Shown here piece by piece: positions 23,056 to 30,553 of a DNA stretch of 34,993 nucleotides. How positions within the stretch are numbered: position 1 is the stretch's first letter; every line of letters starts with the position of its first letter. The stretch lies in the IMG/VR virus record IMGVR_UViG_3300032241_001214, positions 1-34,993 of that record, one strand, 5' to 3'. The notes under the pieces were generated by a model. The model saw only the letters and a program-made list of their open reading frames with translations, had not been told where the DNA came from and did not search any database. The stretch comes from a virus. A program made the position numbers and the translations under genes.

Positions 23056-23724
23056 CTATTTTCCATATTCATAATCGAGTATCTTACCAACTAAATCGGA
23101 TCTATGGTTAGTAGCTAACTTAATCCACTTGATCTCTTCGATTTTTTTGGATAATTCGATTATATAAGTTAAACCGTTTATCTCGCCTGTATGTGTTTTT
23201 ATATCGCTTTGTTCGTTGTCACCGTTAATTACAATTTTACCGCCTTTACCTAAACGAGTTAATATGGCTAACATTTCACCCTTAGTAAGGTTTTGTGCTT
23301 CCTCTACAATAAGGATATCATCAATTGTTTTACCACGAATAAATTGAACGGGAAGTGCTTTAATTTTTTCGTCCTGTACTAGTTTATTTACTTCATTTTT
23401 ATCTGAGCAGCATTTAGCTAAATTTTCAAGTAATGCTTCCATATATGGATCAAACTTTTCACTTAATGCTCCAGGTAAATAACCTAAGCTTTTGCCTACT
23501 TCAATAGCAGCGCGTGTATTATAGATGCAATCTATTTGTTTTTTCTTAAGAAAATCTAGTGCTGCTTGGGCACATACTAGTGATTTACCACTACCTGCTC
23601 TACCCGTAACTACTACTATTTGATTTTCAACTATTAACCTCTTTGCTTCTTTCTGTTCTTCATTTAATTGAACAGCATTGATTGACTTAATATCGGATTT
23701 GCGTTCACGATTAGGTTCTCTCAT
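23056..23724 (-). CDS. phoH: PhoH-family ATPase
   Basis: 222 residues from the ATG at 23724. Walker A GRAGSGKS (41-48), then GYLPG (81-85), Walker B ILIVEEAQN (137-145), and the NGDNEQ (167-172) motif, the standard order for PhoH. A TTG start two codons upstream (23730) is possible, but the ATG is preferred since it is 19 nt from the candidate promoter motif, the same spacing as at other genes. PhoH-like genes are common auxiliary genes in marine phages; the role in infection is not established. It sits between the capsid terminator and the neck genes, as a short unit of its own. Confidence 0.93.
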   Translation of the reverse strand: MREPNRERKSDIKSINAVQLNEEQKEAKRLIVENQIVVVTGRAGSGKSLVCAQAALDFLKKKQIDCIYNTRAAIEVGKSLGYLPGALSEKFDPYMEALLENLAKCCSDKNEVNKLVQDEKIKALPVQFIRGKTIDDILIVEEAQNLTKGEMLAILTRLGKGGKIVINGDNEQSDIKTHTGEINGLTYIIELSKKIEEIKWIKLATNHRSDLVGKILDYEYGK

Positions 23725-23743
23725 GTACAACGATTTGTTTTCA

Positions 23744-23751
23744 ATAAATAT
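23744..23751 (-). promoter_or_regulatory. Candidate late promoter motif, phoH
   Basis: ATATTTAT on the coding strand, 19 nt before the ATG at 23724. It directly follows the U-run of the capsid terminator. Confidence 0.5.
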
Positions 23752-23753
23752 AT

Positions 23754-23780
23754 AAAAAAAGCCCGAACTTGCGTTCGGGC
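23754..23780 (-). terminator. Rho-independent terminator after major capsid gene
   Basis: On the minus strand an eight-pair perfect stem (23780-23773 with 23768-23761, GCCCGAAC with GTTCGGGC) has a four-base loop and is followed by seven U residues (23760-23754). It lies 24 bases after the capsid stop codon. Confidence 0.93.
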
Positions 23781-23803
23781 TCTTTATTATCCTTTAGTTA
23801 AGA

Positions 23804-25465
23804 TTAGATTGTATCTAAACCGTTAACGTAGATCTTACCGTAGTAGTCAGGACGGATCATTTTCTTCGCGTAACGAGTCATTAAACCTTTACGTGGAGTG
23901 AAGGTATTTGGATCGTATAATAGCGGAGTCATGATTAATGGAACATATGGAGCAAATACAGCACCACACTCTAAGAATTGAGCACCTTTGTAACCCATTA
24001 AGATGATGTTCTCAGTCATGTAAGGGTTTTTATACACCTTATAACGGCTGTTTAAAGCACCAACTTTTTGGATACCGAAGTTGAATTCAAATTTCTCACC
24101 ATCACCATCAGAAGCAAATCCTGGGATTGATTCTAATACAGTTGCTACTGTAGGAGAAGTAACGATGAAGTTTGCACCACCTCTTAAAGATAACTGATGG
24201 ATTTTGTTAGAAACTTTCTGTAATTTAGTACCTAAAGTTTGGAACCAACCACCTTGAGTATTGTAGAAGTTACTGTTTGCAGCTACAAATCCAGAAGAAG
24301 CATTGCTATATACTGTATTGTTTTGAGCACTCCAGTAATCAACTGTGTAAGCGTTTTGGATTAACATATCTAAGATCTCTAAATCAATTTCCATAGAAAT
24401 GTATTGAGATAAGATACCAGTTAATTCAGCTTCAGCATCAACACTATGGTAAGCGTTTAAATCCTGAGCAAATTCCGGTGTCCATTGAGCCTTTAATTTA
24501 CTAGTTTTAGCAACAATTGGTTCAGATTTTAATTGAACGTTAATTTCTGGGATAGAAATTGGAGAAGATGCAATCGGAGATTGACCACCTGCGTTTGTTG
24601 TTTGACCAGTACTGAAAGTGTCTTCAAAATCACCTCTATCTGCTGGAGTAGGTTGTACTGCATAGTAGATAGTGTAGTTAGCTGCAGATCCTAACACTAA
24701 GTTAGTAGCTGAAGAACCAGTTAAGATGAAAGTGAAAGTACCGTTTGTGTTGTTGTAAGTAGTGAACTGTTGTAAGATATCAGAAGCAGCAACTACAGAA
24801 CCTGAAGTAACTACGAATGATCTGATAGCGTTAACGTCCATAGAAGCAGTGATACTATTAGCAACTACGCTTAATGTTTTTAAACTAGCAGTAGCATAAG
24901 TACTATCAAAGTTAATTTGAGCAAATGTTGGAACACCAGCGTTAGAACCAGTTGTACCAGTTAAAGCAGATGCTGTGTACGTATTGATAGAATAAGAGAA
25001 ACGACCTGCTCTGTAAAGAGAAGCTGTACCATTAATATCAGTTACGTTTGTGTTAGGGTTAGCACTGTAAAGTGAATCACCAATACGGAAAGGTTGATCA
25101 GTTGTACCATATTTGAAATCTAGATAGAATACAAGACCTGAAGGTAAGTTCATAGGTTGTACACTAACGAATTCTTTAGCTGCGATTTCACCAAATACTC
25201 TACGTACTAATGGTAAAGCTACACCAGCCCAGTTCTCTGAAGAATATCCACCACCTGACATACTTGTAGTACCACCAGATGTTGATGCTTCTGTTACTAA
25301 TTGTTTAGCCTGATTTTCCAATAGCATAGCCATTGTATTGCGATCAGTTTCGCCTTTGATACCTTCTAATAGACCAGATTTGATCCATTTGTTAGAAAGT
25401 TTTTTAGCATCATCCATTACTACTTTGTATTGGTTTGAGCTTTCTAATAATTGTTGTACGTTCAT
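23804..25465 (-). CDS. Major capsid protein (T4 gp23-like)
   Basis: 553 residues. The core starts near residue 78 with WAGVALPLVRRVFGEIAAKE, then FVSVQPMNLPSGLVFYLDF, the typical gp23 sequence, and ends with RYAKKMIRPDYYGKIYVNG. A beta-type stretch between about 150 and 285 is probably the insertion domain that decorates gp23. The N-terminal ~60 residues are helical and acidic and would be removed on maturation: LVTE|AST gives Glu59-Ala60 as a possible protease site, near the place of the T4 cut (Glu65-Ala66). It follows the scaffold gene after 27 bases with an A/C-rich leader lacking Shine-Dalgarno, and ends at a strong terminator. Codons here are visibly less AT-biased than those of neighbours, as expected for a highly expressed gene. 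Confidence 0.95.
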   Translation of the reverse strand: MNVQQLLESSNQYKVVMDDAKKLSNKWIKSGLLEGIKGETDRNTMAMLLENQAKQLVTEASTSGGTTSMSGGGYSSENWAGVALPLVRRVFGEIAAKEFVSVQPMNLPSGLVFYLDFKYGTTDQPFRIGDSLYSANPNTNVTDINGTASLYRAGRFSYSINTYTASALTGTTGSNAGVPTFAQINFDSTYATASLKTLSVVANSITASMDVNAIRSFVVTSGSVVAASDILQQFTTYNNTNGTFTFILTGSSATNLVLGSAANYTIYYAVQPTPADRGDFEDTFSTGQTTNAGGQSPIASSPISIPEINVQLKSEPIVAKTSKLKAQWTPEFAQDLNAYHSVDAEAELTGILSQYISMEIDLEILDMLIQNAYTVDYWSAQNNTVYSNASSGFVAANSNFYNTQGGWFQTLGTKLQKVSNKIHQLSLRGGANFIVTSPTVATVLESIPGFASDGDGEKFEFNFGIQKVGALNSRYKVYKNPYMTENIILMGYKGAQFLECGAVFAPYVPLIMTPLLYDPNTFTPRKGLMTRYAKKMIRPDYYGKIYVNGLDTI

Positions 25466-25492
25466 TTTAATAAATGTTTTGTTTGTTGTTTG

Positions 25493-26812
25493 TTATTTAA
25501 TAATGTTTGCAAGTTTTTGCATACGAGAAATCACATCATTAGATTCAACTATTGTTCTGTTAGGAGCGATTCCTGCAGCTTTTGAAGCAAATCCTAAAGA
25601 TTCTTTAATTGCTTTTTTAGCTGGAGTTGAAATGGCATTGTTTAATGATTCAAACACCATTTTAGCTTCTTTAACGTTAGTTGCTTTATCAAATGAAGCA
25701 ATAACTTTTAATTTTTGTGATTCAGTTAAGTTTTTAGATTTGAAGATCTTATTAACATAAAGTAATTTAGCATTTAATAAATTAACTTCGTTTAATTCAT
25801 TTCTAAGAGTATTAATCGTAGAAATTGCTTCTTCCATTTCTTCTTTTTCTGTTTCATTTAAGTTAGAAGGTAATTTAGTATATCCTTTTTCAGCATACTT
25901 TCCACCTGGTTTAACGCTTTTTGGAGAGATTTCAGTATCGTAATACTTCTTTAATTTAGCTAATTGATCAGCAGACAATGAAGCTGCTTTTTTAACGAAA
26001 TCACTAACGCCTTCTTCCATTTCTTCTTCTTCTTTAAGTTGTTTTTGAACACCGTTTTTAGCACCAGCTTTATCAAAGTTGGATTTTTCACCTTTAGCTG
26101 TTGTGTAACCTTTAAGACCTTTTAATGCACCAGAGAATTTAGAATTGATTTTTTTAATAGGAATCATTACTTCTTCTAGTTCTTCGTTTTCCATTTCTTC
26201 TTCTAGTTCAGCTAATAATTCATCTAAATTAATTTCTTCTTCGCCTTCTTCGTGACCCATTTCATGTTCTTTTTCGTGTTCTTCATCAGCAGGTGTTTCT
26301 TCTTCTTCAGCTTCAAGTTCTTGATCGATAATGCCTTTAATAAGATCTTTTAATTCTTCTACAGACATATCTTTCACTTCTTTTTCTTCTTCTTCTTCTT
26401 CTTCGCCTTCTTTTTCAGCTTCAGCCATGTAAGGTTCTTCTTTTTCGCCATAGGTTTCTTCAGCTTCTTTTTCAGCAGCTTTGCTACCCATTACTTTTTT
26501 CTTTTTAGCTTCTTCCATTTCGTCAGCTTCTAATTCAGCTAAGATTTCAGATAGATCGAAATCTTCTTCTAAATCGTTTTCTTCAAGATTAAAATCTAAA
26601 TTTACACCATCAGACTCTTCGTGTGATGTTGCAAATGTTTCTTTTAACTCATCCTCATCATGCTCCATTTCTTGTAATTTTTTAGATAACATAGATTGAA
26701 GTTGTGGAGTTAGAGCTTCTTCAAGAGCAATTTTTGCGTTCTTAAGAGCAGCTTCACGCACAGATTTAGCGTCAGCAATAGCCTCTTTGAACAAATTTTT
26801 GTTTGTACTCAT
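25493..26812 (-). CDS. Prohead scaffolding core protein (T4 gp22-like)
   Basis: 439 residues, very acidic. A long Glu/Asp-rich centre (about 90-220, e.g. EAEKEGEEEEEEEKEVKD and EEETPADEEHEKEHEMG) lies between helical ends. The C-terminal ~120 residues are like gp22: ISTINTLRNELNEVNLLNAK, KLLYVNKIFKSKNLT, KVIASFDKATNVKEAK, and a final SNDVISRMQKLANIIK. It is located between protease and capsid gene, as in T4. The ATG at 26812 has a strong Shine-Dalgarno, AAGGAG, eight bases upstream; most other genes here have none. gp22 builds the prohead core and is then digested by the protease. Confidence 0.85.
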   Translation of the reverse strand: MSTNKNLFKEAIADAKSVREAALKNAKIALEEALTPQLQSMLSKKLQEMEHDEDELKETFATSHEESDGVNLDFNLEENDLEEDFDLSEILAELEADEMEEAKKKKVMGSKAAEKEAEETYGEKEEPYMAEAEKEGEEEEEEEKEVKDMSVEELKDLIKGIIDQELEAEEEETPADEEHEKEHEMGHEEGEEEINLDELLAELEEEMENEELEEVMIPIKKINSKFSGALKGLKGYTTAKGEKSNFDKAGAKNGVQKQLKEEEEMEEGVSDFVKKAASLSADQLAKLKKYYDTEISPKSVKPGGKYAEKGYTKLPSNLNETEKEEMEEAISTINTLRNELNEVNLLNAKLLYVNKIFKSKNLTESQKLKVIASFDKATNVKEAKMVFESLNNAISTPAKKAIKESLGFASKAAGIAPNRTIVESNDVISRMQKLANIIK

Positions 26813-26923
26813 TTTGTTTTCTCCTTAAATTTAATTTTGGAAATAAGATTATTAAGAATCTTAATATAGTGGTTTGTAATACCAAGTTACCATATAGAGG
26901 GAGGTAACTATTATAGGTTATCC
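26813..26923 (-). promoter_or_regulatory. Structured 5' leader of scaffold-capsid unit
   Basis: The leader between the candidate promoter and the scaffold ATG has two perfect inverted repeats on the minus strand: AGTTACC/GGTAACT (26909-26903 with 26891-26885, 11-base loop) and TAAGATT/AATCTTA (26863-26857 with 26850-26844, six-base loop). It ends with AAGGAG (26826-26821) and an A-rich spacer before ATG. Neither stem has a U run, so these look like leader structures rather than terminators. Confidence 0.55.
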
Positions 26924-26931
26924 ATAAATAT
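26924..26931 (-). promoter_or_regulatory. Candidate late promoter motif, scaffold-capsid unit
   Basis: ATATTTAT on the coding strand, 111 nt before the scaffold ATG and just downstream of the protease terminator. One of nine intergenic copies; promoter function is inferred from position. Confidence 0.5.
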
Positions 26932-26953
26932 ATGCAAATATACCAAAACGCAG

Positions 26954-26981
26954 AAAAAAAACGCTTCCTTTTGGGAAGCGT
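26954..26981 (-). terminator. Rho-independent terminator after prohead protease gene
   Basis: On the minus strand ACGCTTCC (26981-26974) pairs perfectly with GGAAGCGT (26968-26961) across a five-base loop, followed by seven U (26960-26954). It lies 31 bases after the protease stop codon. Confidence 0.92.
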
Positions 26982-27011
26982 CGGATTGGGGGTATGGATA
27001 TTGAAAATATA

Positions 27012-27620
27012 TTAGCAAAGTTGGCAAACGCCCGTTGTAGTACAGATAATTTCTGTAATTAACCCGTTTACCTTACTATAATCTTTAGTTCCTTTATGTT
27101 GTTTACCTTCAGATAACGTCATGTATGCGTTGGGTGTTGATGGTACAGATACTAAATCCCAACATAATAATTCGAAATCGTCTTGTACCTCTACTGTTTC
27201 ACCAATTTGTCTAACTGAGCCCATACCGCGAGAAGATATACCTAATGGAATACCCGCTGCAATAATTTCTTGAGCAATTTTACCTGATGGTGTATTTAAT
27301 AATTCTAATTCGCCCATTAAATCATTACCTTCCCACCATATTTTTTTAATATTGTGAGATACGTTATTTAAGTTAACAATAGTTGATTCAGGGTGATCTA
27401 ATTCACCCATTGCAGTATTGGTTTTAATAGGACCTTCCATATATTTTTGCGCTTCACGCTCTAATACTTCTTTAGGATAAACACGTCCATTACCGTTTTT
27501 TACTTCGGATTCTTGTAATTTACCCTTAATACGCATTCTTCCATTAGGAACCCCTTTGGATTCAGATAGTGTAAGTTTAGCTACTTGGAATGGAATATGG
27601 TCAATTAATAATTGTTTCAT
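27012..27620 (-). CDS. Prohead core protease (T4 gp21-like, serine peptidase)
   Basis: 202 residues. RMRIKGKLQESEVKNGNGR (29-47) leads into MGELDHPEST with catalytic His76, and then GIPLGISSRGMGSV (123-136) with the catalytic Ser (Ser129 or Ser130), followed by LLCWDLVSVPSTPNA. This His/Ser arrangement is typical of the herpes-type prohead proteases of T4-like phages. The last 25 residues, ending CQLC, are probably removed on self-activation. Expected to cut scaffold, capsid and internal proteins after Glu in (I/L)xE-like sites. It begins six bases after the gene upstream and ends at a terminator. Confidence 0.93.
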   Translation of the reverse strand: MKQLLIDHIPFQVAKLTLSESKGVPNGRMRIKGKLQESEVKNGNGRVYPKEVLEREAQKYMEGPIKTNTAMGELDHPESTIVNLNNVSHNIKKIWWEGNDLMGELELLNTPSGKIAQEIIAAGIPLGISSRGMGSVRQIGETVEVQDDFELLCWDLVSVPSTPNAYMTLSEGKQHKGTKDYSKVNGLITEIICTTTGVCQLC

Positions 27621-27626
27621 ATAATA

Positions 27627-28895
27627 TTAATAAGCGTTATTATCAAAATAAGTGTCATCATTATCATCAGTCATGTTGTCTCCACCATAAACTCCTGATG
27701 ATTCTTCCATGATATCTCTTACCATTTGAATTAATCTTTCTTTAGTTAATTTTTTCTTTTCTAATTCAGCTGGGCTATTTTTAGTTAACCATTGAGCAAC
27801 ACCTACACCTGAATCTTGTGGTTTACTAGGTGCTGGAGGATGAAGCACATTGTCAACAGCTGATTGAAGGAATTTTTCGTTGTAGAATTTAGATGAAACA
27901 ACTGTTTTAACTGTTTGATCTGGTTCTTCTTCTTCCTCTATTTCAACATCGGGAACTATATGTCTTAATTTGGCAACTTCTCCGTCTTTAAACCAGCCAT
28001 TAAACATATATTCACCACCTGCCTCATTTAAGTTTTTTTTTACAACTTTTTCTTTTTCACCTGTAGGTTCCATTTTCTTAACACCTCTAACCGTTTTAGG
28101 TACTAAAGACATTAATTCAATTTTTTCTCCTTTTACAGTTTCTTTTTTAGCTTTATTAGCATCTGCCTTAGCATCTTTAAATCCTTTAACAGGTTTCATT
28201 ACGTTAGGCTTGTCAATTAAATTTTTCTCATTAAAAAATTTCATTTTATAATCCTCAGGATTAACATTATCCATGTATTCAGGTTCATATCCTTTAACAC
28301 CAGATAATTTCCAATTTGTATAGTAGTTAGGATCTTTCTTTAAATTTTTATATACTAAATTAGTTATTTTATTGTAAGGCATATCAGGAAAGCATTGATG
28401 TTCAATTGCAATACCTGTTACTATTTCCTGGAAGTTTAAGTTTTCTCCTTCAGGAAATTCATCGTATAATTCTTTACCGCTATTGCCTTTAGGCATTTTT
28501 TCTTTAGCTTCATTTATTGCACTGTGTCCATCAGCTTGAATGCTATTTGGATCAACATGAATCATATTTGAATGAGGATCAACGCTAGTTACTTCACCAG
28601 TATACTCATTTTGTTCTTCATCATATAATTTAGCAGTATCACCTACATTACTTGCGCTTTGTGGATCAATTTCTAATTTTTTTCCTTCATAATCATATTG
28701 AGTTTCACTTCCAACTTCAGTACCACCCATTGATTCATTTAAAATACCCTTATTTTTAAGGATTTTAATTGTATCATTAAATGATGTTACATTAGTTACA
28801 TACTGAGGTAATGACATGCGCACATTTCTCATGAAATTTGCTTGTGACATTTTACCTTCTTTCAAATCACGATATTGATTTTGTATACTTTTCAT
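27627..28895 (-). CDS. Probable prohead core/head-associated protein, 422 residues
   Basis: No family recognised. The N-terminus is charged and helical (MKSIQNQYRDLKEGKMSQAN), with an acidic/Gly middle, a Lys-rich patch (KAKKETVKGEKIELM), an acidic run (VEIEEEEEPDQ) and a helical end (KERLIQMVRDIMEESSG). The order is that of a low-complexity internal core protein. Location between the small basic protein and the protease, in the same transcript, suggests it is a core or internal head protein of the prohead (T4 has gp67/gp68 in this place). Function is inferred. Confidence 0.6.
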   Translation of the reverse strand: MKSIQNQYRDLKEGKMSQANFMRNVRMSLPQYVTNVTSFNDTIKILKNKGILNESMGGTEVGSETQYDYEGKKLEIDPQSASNVGDTAKLYDEEQNEYTGEVTSVDPHSNMIHVDPNSIQADGHSAINEAKEKMPKGNSGKELYDEFPEGENLNFQEIVTGIAIEHQCFPDMPYNKITNLVYKNLKKDPNYYTNWKLSGVKGYEPEYMDNVNPEDYKMKFFNEKNLIDKPNVMKPVKGFKDAKADANKAKKETVKGEKIELMSLVPKTVRGVKKMEPTGEKEKVVKKNLNEAGGEYMFNGWFKDGEVAKLRHIVPDVEIEEEEEPDQTVKTVVSSKFYNEKFLQSAVDNVLHPPAPSKPQDSGVGVAQWLTKNSPAELEKKKLTKERLIQMVRDIMEESSGVYGGDNMTDDNDDTYFDNNAY

Positions 28896-28906
28896 TTATA
28901 TTTATT

Positions 28907-29041
28907 TTATCTTCCTTGACCTCTGTATGCTTTAGGTTTAGGGCTGTGTTTGTTATATGATTTTTTTCCTGATCCTGGTCCTTCTTTTCTTTTACCAAAC
29001 GTTAGTTTTTCGCTGGTGCCAGCTGATTTAGCTTTTGCCAT
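28907..29041 (-). CDS. Small basic Gly/Lys/Ser-rich protein, 44 residues
   Basis: Reads from ATG at 29041 (MAKAKSAGTSEKLTFGKRKE) to TAA at 28907. Highly basic: 14 Lys or Arg in 44 residues, with the middle GPGSGKKSYNKHSPK and the end YRGQGR. It fits exactly between its two neighbours, two bases after one and eleven before the other, and lacks hydrophobic segments, so it is likely disordered and DNA- or core-binding. It may be packaged with DNA or help the core assemble. Confidence 0.7.
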   Translation of the reverse strand: MAKAKSAGTSEKLTFGKRKEGPGSGKKSYNKHSPKPKAYRGQGR

Positions 29042-29043
29042 TA

Positions 29044-29673
29044 TTAATTTAAATTTTTAATTTTATTATTTAAACTATTTACCATTTCAGAAATAGTATT
29101 AATATTATTTTGGGTTGCTTTCCAATAATTTAAACCACCATCTTCACTTAATTCTTGTTTCATGCGAGAAGTATATTCAACAATACGATCTATTTCTTTC
29201 AATTTACGTTTTACTTCACGAATTGCTTTATGTAATTGTTCAGATTTAGTTCTAAAACTAACTTCTTTTTTAAATTTACTATATGATCCTTCGTTTAATA
29301 ATTCTTCTTTAATTATTTTGTTTAATGCTTCTTTCATACTTTCTGCTGCTGTGTATTCACTTTTTTGTAGATATAAACTTGGACGTGATGATGGGGATGC
29401 TGCTGAATATTTACTTGATACGTTTGATATAGAAGCTTTATCATAGTCACTTTCTTTCCATAATTCTTTGTAATCTACTACTTTAGATTTTTTAGGCTTT
29501 TTAGCCTTAGTGTATCCTTCACCCTCAGCTGCTTTAGTAGCAGCATTATCACCCTTTTTATTACCTCTAAATGCAAATGGAGTAGAGTAAGCACCAGCAT
29601 CACCTGATACTGATTCTTCATCTAATTTCTTAGTAATAAGAGATTTAATATATTCTTTTAATTTATCCGACAT
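29044..29673 (-). CDS. Head-module protein of unknown function, 209 residues
   Basis: Starts MSDKLKEYIKSLITKKLDEE, then SVSGDAGAYSTPFAFRG, a Gly/Ala-Tyr-x-Thr-Pro segment that I think is frequent in phage head-region proteins. A Lys-rich patch (KAKKPKKSKVVDYKE) is followed by a Ser-rich part and by a helical half with coiled-coil look (QLHKAIREVKRKLKEIDRI, ISEMVNSLNNKIK). The N-terminal helix ends in LDEE, a possible protease site. Overlaps the upstream gene by 11 bases. Likely an internal or core protein, by position. Confidence 0.6.
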   Translation of the reverse strand: MSDKLKEYIKSLITKKLDEESVSGDAGAYSTPFAFRGNKKGDNAATKAAEGEGYTKAKKPKKSKVVDYKELWKESDYDKASISNVSSKYSAASPSSRPSLYLQKSEYTAAESMKEALNKIIKEELLNEGSYSKFKKEVSFRTKSEQLHKAIREVKRKLKEIDRIVEYTSRMKQELSEDGGLNYWKATQNNINTISEMVNSLNNKIKNLN

Positions 29674-30517
29674 TTTTTATCTCAGATATTAATTCGTGAA
29701 ATTGCAATAATGCTATAATATTATCGTCTTTTACGTTTTGGTTTTTGTCCAATGGTTTTAACAAATTAACTACCTCATTAATTTTAATTTGAGTAGTTTT
29801 ATCTGTAATACCTTTATTTAATTTTATTAATTCTGCTTTAATAGATGCAAAATTATTATTAACGAATTCTTTTAATTTAACAGTATTAGAGATATTATTA
29901 ATATATTCTTTTAATACAGTTTTTTGATTATCAGATAAATTAACATATTTGTTATTAAATCTTTCTAATAACATTTTGTATGCTAGGATACGTGTACCTT
30001 TATCCATTTTAGTGTATTCTTCTAATACACGATCTTTAACTACATCCTTATCAATTGCTTTTTGTGATATATGCTCTAGTAAATTTATTTTATTTTCAAT
30101 AATTTGAGCAGGCTCAATAAATTCAGATGAATTGTGAGCTTCAATTAAATTATACGTAGCGGCGTATTGTGGATAATTATTAATTTTAGATTTAAAGAAT
30201 TCTTCTAAACTATAAGCTTCAGAAATTTCTTTAATAATATTATATTTTTCTTTACGTAAAGACGTTTTACTTAAACGTTTAGATAAATCAAGAGTTGTAT
30301 TAATTAACTGCTCAGCTTTACCCTCAGATATTGTTTTAGACGAAATTAAAGTTTGGTATAATTTGTATTCTTTAGATAGTTCGGTTTTGTTAAAATATTT
30401 TTTAACAATACCAATAGCGGCAGAATCCTTACCAGATACAGTATCTGATGCGATTTGACGCACTAATAGCTCAAATAATATCCCTGTATTTTTAAATTTG
30501 TTATGTTTTATTTTCAT
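29663..30517 (-). CDS. Unknown all-helical protein of the head module, 284 residues
   Basis: Starts MKIKHNKFKNTGILFELLVR. Nearly the entire chain is predicted by eye as helical with many Lys, Glu, Asn and Ile, e.g. KAEQLINTTLDLSKRLSK, INLLEHISQKAIDKDVV, TRILAYKMLLERFNNKY. No motif is seen. It starts 21 nt after a candidate promoter, begins the transcript that leads to the protease, and overlaps the next gene by 11 bases. The position between portal and protease suggests a core-related role. Confidence 0.6.
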   Translation of the reverse strand: MKIKHNKFKNTGILFELLVRQIASDTVSGKDSAAIGIVKKYFNKTELSKEYKLYQTLISSKTISEGKAEQLINTTLDLSKRLSKTSLRKEKYNIIKEISEAYSLEEFFKSKINNYPQYAATYNLIEAHNSSEFIEPAQIIENKINLLEHISQKAIDKDVVKDRVLEEYTKMDKGTRILAYKMLLERFNNKYVNLSDNQKTVLKEYINNISNTVKLKEFVNNNFASIKAELIKLNKGITDKTTQIKINEVVNLLKPLDKNQNVKDDNIIALLQFHELISEIKNVG

Positions 30518-30538
30518 AGTGAATAATATACACTACCT

Positions 30539-30546
30539 ATAAATAT
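30539..30546 (-). promoter_or_regulatory. Candidate late promoter motif, core/protease unit
   Basis: ATATTTAT on the coding strand, 21 nt before the ATG at 30517, in the short gap after the portal gene. Confidence 0.5.
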
Positions 30547-30553
30547 GTAGTTG

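Noticed and set aside
23725-23730. TTG start of phoH two codons upstream
   Set aside because: An ATG at 23724 is in frame and at the same distance from the octamer as at other genes.
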